From Treponema sp. (GTDB lineage: Bacteria > Spirochaetota > Spirochaetia > Treponematales > Treponemataceae): 64,000 nt of DNA. A model generated the notes under the pieces. It did not search any database, was not told where the DNA came from, and saw only the letters and a list, made by a program, of their open reading frames with translations. The stretch is from contig JAFYWB010000068.1 of assembly GCA_017549025.1 (NCBI GenBank), forward strand, positions 62,001-126,000, written 5' to 3'. Positions 44,325 through 53,339 of the stretch are shown piece by piece. The stretch's first letter is position 1; every line of letters begins with the position of its first letter. Position numbers and translations under genes: made by a program.

Positions 44325-46248
44325 AAATATTTCTCTGTTACAGCAGCGTTTTCCCCAGCTCTATGCCATGATGGAAGCAGAGTTACAGGCTGCCCTTCCC
44401 GTGGACGCTGCTTCTGCTGCAGGAAGCATTGCCTTTCCCTGTGGTTGGACCTTAAAGCAAGCCAAAACAAAAGCCTGGACTGGGGAAGCAGCTGGTGGAC
44501 AGGCCCTGCATTCCCGCTACGACCCCCAAAAGGAGGGCCAGCGTTTGGCTCAATCCCTGTTGCAGGAAATGGAGGCAAGCAAAAAGCATGTGCCGGTGTT
44601 CATGGGCTTTGGCTTGGGCTACGGAGTAGTGGCCCTTGCTCAGGAAATGCTTGCAGCACAAGTTGTTGCTGGAATGCAGCCTGAAGCGCTAGCGGGAAAA
44701 AATCCTGTGGCAGGATTGGTGCTGGTGGAGCCTGACGTGGCGTGCTTTGCTGCAGCCCTGTGGAGCCTTGACTTTGAGAGCGTTTTTGCTCTGGAAAAAT
44801 GTGCCTTGCTGGTGGGGGCCTCTCATCAGTCAGTGCTGGGAGTGCTGGAAAGCTTTGGCCTTGAACACTGTCACCTTATCTGGAACAAGGCCCATACCAG
44901 CCACAATCAGCAGTATTTTGATGGAATGCACACCTTGATTCAGCGGAATCTTGATAAGGATGCCATCAACAACCGTACCTTGGCAAAATTTGGCCAGCTG
45001 TGGCTCAGAAATAGCTGTCGTAATCTGGAGGCTTTGGCTTCCTGCGACGGAGTGAAGCGCTACGAAAACGCAGGCTGGAACCTTGATGCCTGTGTGGTGG
45101 GTGCGGGGCCATCCTTAGACGAGATTCTTCCCCACTTGAAGGAAATAAAGGAGCGGTGCCTGCTGATTGCGGTGGATACGGCTTTGCGAGCCTGCCTCCG
45201 TGCTGGGGTGGAGCCTGACTTTGTGGTGCTGGCTGACCCCCAATACTGGAATGCTCGCCATCTTGCTGGACTTGAGTCCCTTTCTTCCGTATTAATTACC
45301 GAGGTGGCAGCCTATCCTTCTGTGTTTCGCTTTCCCTGTCAGGAGGTGGTGCTGTGTTCTTCCCTGTATCCTGTGGGCAAGTTTTTTTCAAATCGTGGAC
45401 TAGACAAGGGAGAGCTTGGTGCAGGAGGCTCTGTGGCCACCAGTGCTTGGGGCTTGGCTCGGCTCTGTGGCTGCCGTCGCATCTTTTTGGCGGCGGTGGA
45501 CTTGGCCTTTCCCGGTAAGCGAACCCACGCCCATGGTAGCACCTTTGAGGAAAAGACCCACCAAAATTCTACTCGACTTATTCCCAGTCAGCAAAGCCAA
45601 GTGGCAGCCCTTTTTTCAGCCGACATTTCTGTAAAAAAATCCTATGTGGGGGAAACTGTCATTACGGACCAGCGAATGGAGCTCTATGCTTGGTGGTTTG
45701 AAAGCAAGGTGGCTGCCCACCCAGAGGTACAAACCTTTTCCCTAAGCCCTCACAGTTTGGCAATTCCTGGAATTCAAGTCTTTCCTGTGGAAGCACTTTT
45801 GCAGGAGTCTCCTCGTGTACAGGAGCGACAGGAGTTTTTTGTCCATCAGGAAAAGGCCAGAAGTAAATTCAAAGAAAATCAACAGGACCTTGCTTCTCGT
45901 TTTCGCCAGCTTCGCAGTGAATTGCAGGAGGGCTTGTTCCAGCTGTACAAGGCAGCTCGCAAGGCTGTGGCTTTGTGCCAAGAAGCCTTGGGGATGCAGG
46001 AGGGGGAATCCTTTGAAGCTGCCTACAACAGAATTATTTCTCAGTTGGCCGCCATAGATCAAACCCTTCGGAGCAGCCCCTATCACGAAAGTGCTGCCTT
46101 GGCCTTTCCCAGCCAACAACAGCTGGAAAAACTCTATCAACAGGCTGAGCTTTCGGCAAATCCACGTGGAGCAAGTCTGGAAAAAAGCCGCATTTTGTAC
46201 CAAAAAATTATGGAAGCCTTGGCGGAGTACAACAAGTTTTTGGAGTAA
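44305..46248 (+). CDS. DUF115 motility-associated factor glycosyltransferase family protein
   Basis: A 647-residue protein with the DUF115/MptE-like core: NLDACVVGAGPSLDEILPHL, RCLLIAVDTALRACLRAGVEPDFVVLADPQ, and GGSVATSAWGLARLCGCR. DUF115 proteins in flagellated bacteria are linked to flagellin glycosylation. TTG 44305 is likely the start, with GGAGGG eight bases upstream, inside the end of the penicillin-binding protein gene. It has long helical stretches toward the C-terminus. Glycan substrate unknown. Confidence 0.85.
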   Translation: MNSIWIKNISLLQQRFPQLYAMMEAELQAALPVDAASAAGSIAFPCGWTLKQAKTKAWTGEAAGGQALHSRYDPQKEGQRLAQSLLQEMEASKKHVPVFMGFGLGYGVVALAQEMLAAQVVAGMQPEALAGKNPVAGLVLVEPDVACFAAALWSLDFESVFALEKCALLVGASHQSVLGVLESFGLEHCHLIWNKAHTSHNQQYFDGMHTLIQRNLDKDAINNRTLAKFGQLWLRNSCRNLEALASCDGVKRYENAGWNLDACVVGAGPSLDEILPHLKEIKERCLLIAVDTALRACLRAGVEPDFVVLADPQYWNARHLAGLESLSSVLITEVAAYPSVFRFPCQEVVLCSSLYPVGKFFSNRGLDKGELGAGGSVATSAWGLARLCGCRRIFLAAVDLAFPGKRTHAHGSTFEEKTHQNSTRLIPSQQSQVAALFSADISVKKSYVGETVITDQRMELYAWWFESKVAAHPEVQTFSLSPHSLAIPGIQVFPVEALLQESPRVQERQEFFVHQEKARSKFKENQQDLASRFRQLRSELQEGLFQLYKAARKAVALCQEALGMQEGESFEAAYNRIISQLAAIDQTLRSSPYHESAALAFPSQQQLEKLYQQAELSANPRGASLEKSRILYQKIMEALAEYNKFLE

Positions 46249-46336
46249 CGAGTATATAATTTTGAAACAATAAAGTTATCAGTTAGTTCAAGGCTTACCA
46301 TTTTGTATTGGTGATGGTGGTGAATTTGTTTGTGAT

Positions 46337-47128
46337 TTAGTCTTCTTGAATCAGCTGGTGAATGGTTTCCATCGGGAGTCCAGTACAACGAGCAACTATC
46401 TGGGACGCAACACCTTCTGCAAGGAGATTCCGAGCTGTTTCCAACTTGTTTTGGTGGGCTCCTTGTTCAAGACCTTGTTGGAGACCAGCTTGGAGACCAG
46501 CTTCATGGCCTCGATCGAATCCATTTTCATATGCATCGTATTCTATATCAGCCATCTTTAGTGCCAGTGTCATGTAATGTCTCCTTTCAATGGAATTGTT
46601 TTTCAGTGTGGTGATGCTGTCTGATATGGTTTGAGTCAGATCTGATTCCACCACACCATCCTGCAAATAATGATAGAATGCTTGTAACTTCTGGTCAAGG
46701 GCTGAGAGCTCTGTAGCTTTGGTGTTTAAAAAGATGCGAAGAGAGCCGTCTTTTAATTTGAGTCGTTTATCCTCGTTACAGATGTACTGGAAGGTGTAAC
46801 GGGGAAAATCCCTGTCAAAAGGGTCAAAGGTACAGATGAAGATGAGGATGTTTTCTGGTAGATCTCGATACTTGGTTCCTGTTGAGGTTGTAGACACATC
46901 TGCCACGCTTTGGTAGTAACGACTCCGTTTAGGTAGCTCCTTTTTGTGACCAGTTTGAACTTCTACGTTAATAATGCGATTCTCATCTCGTAAAAACACA
47001 TCCATAATGATTCGCATGGAATCTGGGTCGGTTTTATGTTCATCTTGTGCTGAAAGGTAGCGTATCTTTCCAATCCGCACCCCAAGAATCAGCTCCACCA
47101 CTTGACGACAAATATGTTCGTCGTGCAT
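46337..47128 (-). pseudogene. Rpn family nuclease, third copy, 5' end disrupted
   Basis: Closely related at DNA and protein level to the amber copy at 30,332-31,189, with CAG where that copy has TAG. The nuclease core IIMDVFLRDENRIINVEVQ is intact. The conserved first residues (LAELQKKWESLTFTDNFIFSRV) are present upstream of ATG 47128 and in frame up to 47224, but the original start codon has been lost: the sequence before them reads NWVP, with only an ATT at 47215-47213 available. So translation would need a rare start, or omit about 27 residues. Also D-to-N in TFTDNF. Probably inactive. Confidence 0.75.
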
Positions 47129-47327
47129 TACTCGAGAAAATATGAAGTTGTCAGTAAAGGTTAAGCTTTCCCATTTTTTCTGTAATTCTGCTAATGGTAC
47201 CCAATTTTTAAAAATTCTTTCTTTCTAATTCTTAAATCTAGTCAATGAAGATAATCTATGATACGATACAGTACGTATGGATAAGGAATGTTGTATGAAT
47301 TATGGAAAGTTGCGATTAGGTGATAGC

Positions 47328-49457
47328 ATGACAAAAAAAGTGTTTTGTATTCTCACTGGTATACTTTTTCTTTTGGGCATCGCTGGATGCAATATGTGGA
47401 TGAATGACTGGAAGGGCTACATGGAGCATTGGTCAGGAACGGTAAATGTTGCAGATGTTCAGTGGACTTCCCACCCTGAAAGTCAGAGGAATGCCTCTGG
47501 TCAAATTACCATTCCCACCACTGGTACCATTTCTACTACAGTGACTATTTCAAATCCTGACAATTATACATTGAACCTCTTGCCTGGTAGTTCTCATGTC
47601 GGAAGCGAAAATGAGGCGTTGAAATCTGTTCAAGTATATGGGGATGCAGGAAACTGGGTTCGCCCCCGAACTGAAATTGTTTCATCCAGTAGTACCGGCT
47701 TTGAATTGCTCATACACCCTATTTCTTCTGTTGCCAGTGAATTAAGCCGAGCCTTGGAGCATACTGATTTTACAGTAAGAATTATACCAAGTCGCAGTGA
47801 TTCAGGGGCGGTAGCTACCAATTATCAAGATATTACATTCCGCTACAACACTCCTCCAAGAGCAGTTCGTGAGGTTGTAGTTGCGACAACTAAAGATGGG
47901 AACGTATATAGCTGGCTTGGAGCAACTCCTCAGATGAAGGCTGGAGATCAAAATACCCCTTCCTGGGAGCCAACATCTGGAACAGGTGATGACAGGGATG
48001 GCTATCTTTTTTGGGCTTGGCCACAATACAATACTGGTGTTTCTGACCCAGAGTATGCTGAAAAGTTTCAAATACAGGTGGATTCTGGTGACTATCGTGA
48101 TTTAAGCTTTGAGGAATGTAGTGTACCAGGAAATCCTATTTTAACAGGAGATGATGGAAAAACTTATAAAATATACCGTTACAAGTTGGTAAGTGGTTCT
48201 ACTGTGAATATCCGTGCTGTAGATGGAGAAGGCGTTGTGGGGTCGGCTATTGGTTCTGGAGTCTTTACCTATACCATTACAGTGAATCCCACAGACGGTA
48301 GTATAAGAGGTTCTAAAGATGAGCGACAAATTCATAAGTCTGGTGGAACGGTAATTACTGAACTGGATTTACCAACTCCTGTTCACAGTGACGCTGACTA
48401 CAGCTTTGCTGGATGGTCTACCAGTCAGGGGGGACAGGCTGTTAGTTTTCCCTATACTGTCTCAGGGGATGTGACGTTCTACGCTTTGTGGCAGAAACGG
48501 CAAGAAGAAGTACTTCCTCCCAGTGCAGCTCAAAGTATACCGACCATGGCTACTGACGGAAGCTATGAGCTTTCTACAGCGGAGCATTTACAATGGCTTG
48601 CTATACAAGCTAATAATGGTTCTCGCTCAAGTATTGACGTAAAGCTTACCTCAGATATTGTGGTTCCAGAGGGAACCTGGATACCCATATACATTTACGA
48701 TGGATTCGGAGTCAACTTTGATGGTCAAGGTCACTCTATCACCATTACTGAGGATTACAGTGATAAGGTTGATGACACCAGCAGTTATGGATTGTTTACA
48801 AACGCCAATGGCGGACTTATAGAGAATCTCGTGCTGAAGGGAAGTCTCAAGGTAAATACCACAGGTTCTGTCGGTGCTGTAGCTGGTAGTATATATGCTG
48901 GAACAATAAAAAATGTTATGTCTGAAATGGCTATTACCAACGAAAATACTAGTACGCAGGCTGTCAACCATATTGGAACAGGGGGCTTGGTAGGATTTTT
49001 TGGTGGAACATCAGGCATCAAGGGAACATCAGACGCCAAGGAGTCGAGAATTGAAAATTGTGCCGTATATGCTGATATTACCTCGTCGGGCTATGGAGGG
49101 GGGCTTGTTGGGCAGATATGGCGTGGACAACAAGTTTGTACTATCGAAAATAGTCTCTACAAAGGAAAGGTTACGGGTGCTCTCGGCCATGCTGGTGCTC
49201 TGGTGGGATATAATGGCAATCAAACGGATGATGGTAAGGGTAATATTATCGAAAGTTTCATAACTAATGTCTCTTACTGTGAGACAGGTAGTTTATCTGT
49301 TTGTGGTGGAACAAATGGTGGTACACTTACCGAGTCAAATGTTAATTCTGTCAATGAGGATTACTTTACGGAGCTACAAGCAGTGGAGCTTGTAAATACA
49401 GGTCTGACTTCCCCCATGTGGGAGATGGGCGTTAACTATCCTGTGTTGAAGCAATAA
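47328..49457 (+). CDS. Lipoprotein with InlB-type and GLUG-like repeats
   Basis: A signal peptide ends in LLGIAGC (lipobox), so it is a surface or periplasmic lipoprotein. After a beta-rich N-terminal region it has an InlB B-type repeat (DADYSFAGWSTSQGGQAVSF with YALW, about residues 320-390). The last 250 residues have GLUG-like segments, each with GGLVG or GALVG and an adjacent IENC or IENS. Such proteins are adhesin-like. ATG 47328 has AGGTGA seven bases upstream; ATG 47277 would put 17 extra residues before the signal peptide. Function in adhesion is inferred. Confidence 0.78.
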   Translation: MTKKVFCILTGILFLLGIAGCNMWMNDWKGYMEHWSGTVNVADVQWTSHPESQRNASGQITIPTTGTISTTVTISNPDNYTLNLLPGSSHVGSENEALKSVQVYGDAGNWVRPRTEIVSSSSTGFELLIHPISSVASELSRALEHTDFTVRIIPSRSDSGAVATNYQDITFRYNTPPRAVREVVVATTKDGNVYSWLGATPQMKAGDQNTPSWEPTSGTGDDRDGYLFWAWPQYNTGVSDPEYAEKFQIQVDSGDYRDLSFEECSVPGNPILTGDDGKTYKIYRYKLVSGSTVNIRAVDGEGVVGSAIGSGVFTYTITVNPTDGSIRGSKDERQIHKSGGTVITELDLPTPVHSDADYSFAGWSTSQGGQAVSFPYTVSGDVTFYALWQKRQEEVLPPSAAQSIPTMATDGSYELSTAEHLQWLAIQANNGSRSSIDVKLTSDIVVPEGTWIPIYIYDGFGVNFDGQGHSITITEDYSDKVDDTSSYGLFTNANGGLIENLVLKGSLKVNTTGSVGAVAGSIYAGTIKNVMSEMAITNENTSTQAVNHIGTGGLVGFFGGTSGIKGTSDAKESRIENCAVYADITSSGYGGGLVGQIWRGQQVCTIENSLYKGKVTGALGHAGALVGYNGNQTDDGKGNIIESFITNVSYCETGSLSVCGGTNGGTLTESNVNSVNEDYFTELQAVELVNTGLTSPMWEMGVNYPVLKQ

Positions 49458-49473
49458 TGAGAAAAATTTTCCA

Positions 49474-49502
49474 TTGCCACAAGTGAAAGAAAGAGGTATA
49501 CT
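49474..49502 (+). promoter_or_regulatory. Promoter of tpiA
   Basis: TTGCCA, 17 bp, TATACT, located between the lipoprotein stop and the tpiA ribosome site. Confidence 0.75.
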
Positions 49503-49523
49503 AGTTCCAATAGGAGATTTGCC

Positions 49524-50273
49524 ATGAGACAATACTACATTGCTGGTAACTGGAAGATGAATAAGGTTAAGGGCGAGGCCGTTGAATTGGCCAAGGGATT
49601 GGTAGAAGCCCTTAAGGACGGAAAGAACAAGTACATGATTGCTCCTTCCTTCACTAATCTGGACGCTGTTTCTCAGGTGGTTAAGGGAACAAACATCCTG
49701 CTGGGAGCCCAGAACATGTCTACAGAGGTTTCCGGAGCTCATACCGGAGAAGTTTCTGTTGCCATGCTGAAGGATTTGGGAGTTCAGGTTGTAATTCTTG
49801 GTCACTCCGAGCGCCGCCACATCTACAAAGAAGATGATGCCATGATTAACAAGAAGGTAAAGCTTGCCCTGGCAGAAGGCTTGGATGTAGTGCTTTGCAT
49901 TGGAGAGCTTTTGGAAGAGCGCGAAGCTGGTAAGGCTGAGGCTGTTTGTGAAGAGCAGACACGCAAGGGCTTGGCTGAGGTAACTGCTGAGCAGATGAAG
50001 AAGGTTACCATCGCTTACGAGCCTGTTTGGGCCATTGGAACAGGAAAGACTGCTACTCCAGAAGATGCCCAGGCCATCCACAAGTTCACCCGTGGAGTTT
50101 TGGCAGATATGTTTGGCAAAGACGTTGCCGAAGCCACCACTATCCAGTACGGTGGTTCCATGAACGCTGGCAACGCTGCAGCCCTTTTGGCACAGAGCGA
50201 TATTGACGGTGGTCTCATTGGTGGAGCTTCCTTGAAGGTAGACACCTTCGAGCCTATCTGTAAGACATACTAA
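49524..50273 (+). CDS. tpiA: Triosephosphate isomerase
   Basis: Interconverts dihydroxyacetone phosphate and glyceraldehyde 3-phosphate in glycolysis. The 249-residue TIM barrel shows AGNWKMNK with the catalytic Lys, the catalytic His in ILGHSERR, the catalytic Glu in AYEPVWAIGTGKTATPEDAQ and the phosphate-gripping YGGSMN and GGLIGGASL motifs. AGGAG precedes ATG 49524. It is transcribed from its own promoter and followed by a strong terminator. Confidence 0.98.
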   Translation: MRQYYIAGNWKMNKVKGEAVELAKGLVEALKDGKNKYMIAPSFTNLDAVSQVVKGTNILLGAQNMSTEVSGAHTGEVSVAMLKDLGVQVVILGHSERRHIYKEDDAMINKKVKLALAEGLDVVLCIGELLEEREAGKAEAVCEEQTRKGLAEVTAEQMKKVTIAYEPVWAIGTGKTATPEDAQAIHKFTRGVLADMFGKDVAEATTIQYGGSMNAGNAAALLAQSDIDGGLIGGASLKVDTFEPICKTY

Positions 50274-50294
50274 TTTTACTTTTTCATAAAAGCG

Positions 50295-50354
50295 GCCGGG
50301 TTCATGGAGTGCACTTCACCTGAAGGGTACTTGTCATTCCCGGCTGTTTTTTTT
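50295..50354 (+). terminator. Intrinsic terminator of tpiA
   Basis: GCCGGG and CCCGGC enclose a smaller imperfect stem and are followed by TG and eight T. Confidence 0.8.
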
Positions 50355-50370
50355 CCTGCTGTATCCTACA

Positions 50371-50399
50371 TTGATTTATTCCATTCTATAAAGTATAAT
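50371..50399 (+). promoter_or_regulatory. Promoter of metNI
   Basis: TTGATT, 17 bp, TATAAT (perfect -10 box), 28 bases before the metN GTG. Confidence 0.75.
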
Positions 50400-50427
50400 T
50401 TCCGAATCTATTTTAAGGCGGTGCATT

Positions 50428-51546
50428 GTGCAAATCACTCTGAAAAATCTTGTTCGTACCTATTCTGTTCCCGGTGGAAAAACTGGCTCCAAGAATGCAG
50501 CCGATTCCGCTGGTCACGCTGTCCATGCAGTGCGGGATGTAAGCCTCACCATTCCCTCCAACAGCATTTATGGCATTATCGGTAAAAGTGGGGCAGGAAA
50601 GTCTACCTTAGTGCGCCTCATTAGCCTTTTGGAGGAACCTGACTCTGGCTCCGTGCTGTACGATGACCAGCAGGTGGACAATCTGAAGGGAGAGGCCCTG
50701 ATTCAGCGTCGCCGTCGTATTGGAATGATTTTCCAGAGCTTTAACCTTTTTTCTTCCCGCACTGCCGCCCAAAATATTGCCTATCCCTTGGAGATTTGCG
50801 GCACACCAAAAAGCCACATCAAGGAGCGGGTAGCAGAGCTTTTGGAATTGGTGGGCCTTGCCGACAGAGCCAATTCTCCCATTAGCCAGCTTTCCGGCGG
50901 CCAGAAGCAGCGTATTGCTATTGCCCGAGCCTTGGCTAACAAGCCTGACATCCTCTTTTGCGACGAGGCCACCAGTGCTCTGGACCCTCAGACAACCCGC
51001 TCCATCTTGGCGCTGATTCGAGAGATTCAGAAAAAAATGCAGCTGACGGTGGTGATGATTACCCACCAGATGGAGGTTGTTCGTGACGCCTGCGATTATG
51101 TTGCCGTCCTTGACGGTGGTGCCGTGGTGGAGGAGGGCTCTGTATCCCAGATTTTCTCTCATCCTCAGTCTCCCGTCACCAAGGATTTTCTTGCAAACCT
51201 CAGCGTCATGCCAGAGGAAAGTGCTTCTTCAGCACCAGCTGCTTCTGGAAATTGTGAGCATTCAGAAGGACTTGTTCGCTGGTCACCAGAAGGGGGAAAA
51301 TACATCCTTCGCTTTATCAACCAGCTCACTGGAGAGCCTGTGCTCAGTCGTATGGCCCAAAACTTCAAGGTGGAGTTCAACATTCGAGCTGGCGGCATCC
51401 AGCACATTGCTGCCCAGCAAGATGTTGCCAGTTCCACGGCTCGTGATATCGGTACCTTGTTGGTGGATATCCACGGTGAGCCACAGGAATTGGAGGCTGC
51501 CTTGGCCTTTCTTCAGCAGCAGGGCGTTATTGTGGAAGAGGCTTAA
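50428..51546 (+). CDS. metN: Methionine ABC transporter ATP-binding protein
   Basis: The ATPase of the MetNIQ methionine importer. Walker A GKSGAGKST, Q-loop (MIFQSFNLF), signature LSGGQKQR, Walker B ILFCDEATSALDP and the switch His in MITHQMEV. The C-terminal about 80 residues form a NIL domain, the regulatory methionine-binding part (NFKVEFNIRAGGIQHI). The start is GTG 50428 with AAGGCGG upstream. An unusual spacer of 15 residues (PGGKTGSKNAADSAG) sits before the first strands. Co-transcribed with metI. Confidence 0.93.
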   Translation: MQITLKNLVRTYSVPGGKTGSKNAADSAGHAVHAVRDVSLTIPSNSIYGIIGKSGAGKSTLVRLISLLEEPDSGSVLYDDQQVDNLKGEALIQRRRRIGMIFQSFNLFSSRTAAQNIAYPLEICGTPKSHIKERVAELLELVGLADRANSPISQLSGGQKQRIAIARALANKPDILFCDEATSALDPQTTRSILALIREIQKKMQLTVVMITHQMEVVRDACDYVAVLDGGAVVEEGSVSQIFSHPQSPVTKDFLANLSVMPEESASSAPAASGNCEHSEGLVRWSPEGGKYILRFINQLTGEPVLSRMAQNFKVEFNIRAGGIQHIAAQQDVASSTARDIGTLLVDIHGEPQELEAALAFLQQQGVIVEEA

Positions 51547-51607
51547 GTTTGTACCGAAAGTGCTGCGAACGTAATTCTCTTTGAATCGATTTGAAATAGG
51601 AGTTTGT

Positions 51608-52270
51608 ATGAATTTTTCTACCATTATGACGCTGGTGTGGCCTTCCACCCTTCAAACCCTGGTGATGGTGCTTTCCTCCACGGTGTTTTCCGTGCTGCTG
51701 GGCTTGCCCTTGGGAATCTTGCTCTGTGTTACCGACCCTGTTACCGGCATCATGCCTAAGCCCATCTTGTATCAGGTGCTCACCCGCATTGTAAATGCCC
51801 TGCGATCCTTTCCCTTTATGATTTTGATGATTCTGCTTTTCCCCCTGTCCCGATTGATTATCGGTACCAGCATTGGAACTGCAGCCACCATCGTTCCCCT
51901 GTCCATTGCCGCAGCTCCCTTTGTGGCCCGCATCATCGAAACTGCCCTCAAGGAAGTTGACCCTGGCGTGGTGCAGGCTGCCAGAGCCATGGGCTCCACT
52001 AATTCCCAGATTATCCTGAAGGTGCTGTTGCCAGAAGCCTTGCCCTCACTGGTATCTGGAGTGACTCTTACCATCATTAACCTCATCGGTTATTCTGCCA
52101 TGTCGGGAGCCATTGGTGGTGGAGGCTTGGGAGATTTGGCCATTCGCTACGGATACCAGCGAAACCAGCCCATGGTTATGATTCCCGCCGTTATCATCAT
52201 CCTGATTATGGTGGAGGTGATTCAGCTCATTGGTTCCCGCATTAGTGCCAGACTTATGGCAAAGCGGTAA
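51608..52270 (+). CDS. metI: Methionine ABC transporter permease
   Basis: A 220-residue permease with about five membrane segments, opening STIMTLVWPSTLQTLVMVL, and the EAA loop AARAMGSTNSQIILKVLLPEALPSL which contacts MetN. The end GGGGLGDLAIRYGYQR is a MetI hallmark. ATG 51608 has AGGAG five bases upstream. It lies 61 bases after metN in the same operon; metQ follows under its own promoter. Confidence 0.93.
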   Translation: MNFSTIMTLVWPSTLQTLVMVLSSTVFSVLLGLPLGILLCVTDPVTGIMPKPILYQVLTRIVNALRSFPFMILMILLFPLSRLIIGTSIGTAATIVPLSIAAAPFVARIIETALKEVDPGVVQAARAMGSTNSQIILKVLLPEALPSLVSGVTLTIINLIGYSAMSGAIGGGGLGDLAIRYGYQRNQPMVMIPAVIIILIMVEVIQLIGSRISARLMAKR

Positions 52271-52306
52271 CTCACTAGGACTGTAACCTTCAAGTACCTT
52301 CATTGC

Positions 52307-52336
52307 TTGACATTATTGGTGAGTTTTGGTTATATA
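52307..52336 (+). promoter_or_regulatory. Promoter of metQ
   Basis: TTGACA (perfect) and TATATA with 18 bp between. It would let the binding protein be made in excess over metNI. Confidence 0.65.
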
Positions 52337-52390
52337 GTAATTCATACTAATTCAATAGGATTAGAGAAAATATTTTAGGAGATGTATTAA

Positions 52391-53191
52391 ATGAAGAAGA
52401 TTTTTTCTGCTTTAATCGTTTTGTTGGTTGCCGCCAGCCTCTTTGCAGGTGGTGGAAAGGATAAGGCCGCAAATACTTTGACTGTAGGAGCCACTCCAGA
52501 GCCTCACGCTGAGATGCTCAAGCTGGTGGTAGATGACTTGGCTGCTCAGGGAATCACCTTGAAGGTACTGGAGTTCACTGACTACGTAACTCCCAACGAG
52601 GCACTGGAAAGCGGACAGATTGACGCTAACTTCTTCCAGCACCTGCCCTACATGGACTCCTTCAATCAGGAGCGTGGATATCACTTGGTAAACGCTGGTG
52701 GAATTCACATTGAGCCCATGGCTTTGTATTCCAAGAAGATTAAGTCCTTGGAAAGCCTTGGTAACGGTGCTACTGTTGCCATTCCTAACGATCCTACCAA
52801 CGAGGGCCGTGCTTTGCTGTTGCTGCAGTCTGCTGGTCTTATCAAGCTGGATCCTGCTGCTGGAATCACTGCCACACCTATCAACATTGTGGAAAACCCC
52901 AAGAACCTTAAGTTCACCGAGCTGGAAGCAGCCACCATGCCTCGTATCCTTGCTGACGTAGATGCAGCCGTTATCAACGGAAACTATGCAATTCCTGCTG
53001 GTCTTATTGCCAGTGTAGACGGTTTGTTTGTTGAGGGTGCTGATTCCCCCTACGTAAACATTATCTCCGTAAAGGACGGAAACCAGACTGATGCTCGTGT
53101 TGTTGCCTTGGTAAAGGCCCTCCAGAGCCAGGAAATCCTTGACTTTATTGCCAGCCGCTATCCCAATGGCGAGGTTGTAAAGGCCTTCTAA
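52391..53191 (+). CDS. metQ: Methionine-binding protein MetQ without lipobox cysteine
   Basis: NlpA-family periplasmic binding protein of 266 residues: TLTVGATPEPHAEML, NEALESGQIDANFFQHLPYMD, ATVAIPNDPTNEGRALLLLQ and DVDAAVINGNYAIPAGL. It delivers methionine to MetNI. The signal region ends LFAGGGKD: Gly21 stands where homologues have the lipid-modified Cys (LFAGC). So this copy is likely either cleaved as a soluble protein or held by an uncleaved signal. AGGAG precedes the ATG. A strong terminator follows. Confidence 0.93.
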   Translation: MKKIFSALIVLLVAASLFAGGGKDKAANTLTVGATPEPHAEMLKLVVDDLAAQGITLKVLEFTDYVTPNEALESGQIDANFFQHLPYMDSFNQERGYHLVNAGGIHIEPMALYSKKIKSLESLGNGATVAIPNDPTNEGRALLLLQSAGLIKLDPAAGITATPINIVENPKNLKFTELEAATMPRILADVDAAVINGNYAIPAGLIASVDGLFVEGADSPYVNIISVKDGNQTDARVVALVKALQSQEILDFIASRYPNGEVVKAF

Positions 53192-53218
53192 TTACACAAG
53201 CTTCTCGTGCTTGAATGC

Positions 53219-53257
53219 GGGGTATTCCAGAGTGTTCTGGAATACCCTGTTTTTTTT
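53219..53257 (+). terminator. Intrinsic terminator of metQ
   Basis: A perfect 12-bp stem GGGTATTCCAGA/TCTGGAATACCC with a GTGT loop, then TG and eight T. Confidence 0.9.
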
Positions 53258-53302
53258 GTCAGTTATTAAAAATGTGTACATATCGTTGAAAATCATTTGG
53301 AC

Positions 53303-53330
53303 AAAAAAATACCCCAGAAAAACTCTGGGG
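53303..53330 (-). terminator. Intrinsic terminator of the DUF5312-like gene
   Basis: CCCCAGA/TCTGGGG stem with a five-base loop; on the minus strand it is followed by TA and seven T. It lies ten bases after the stop at 53340. Confidence 0.85.
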
Positions 53331-53339
53331 TAGGTTGAT

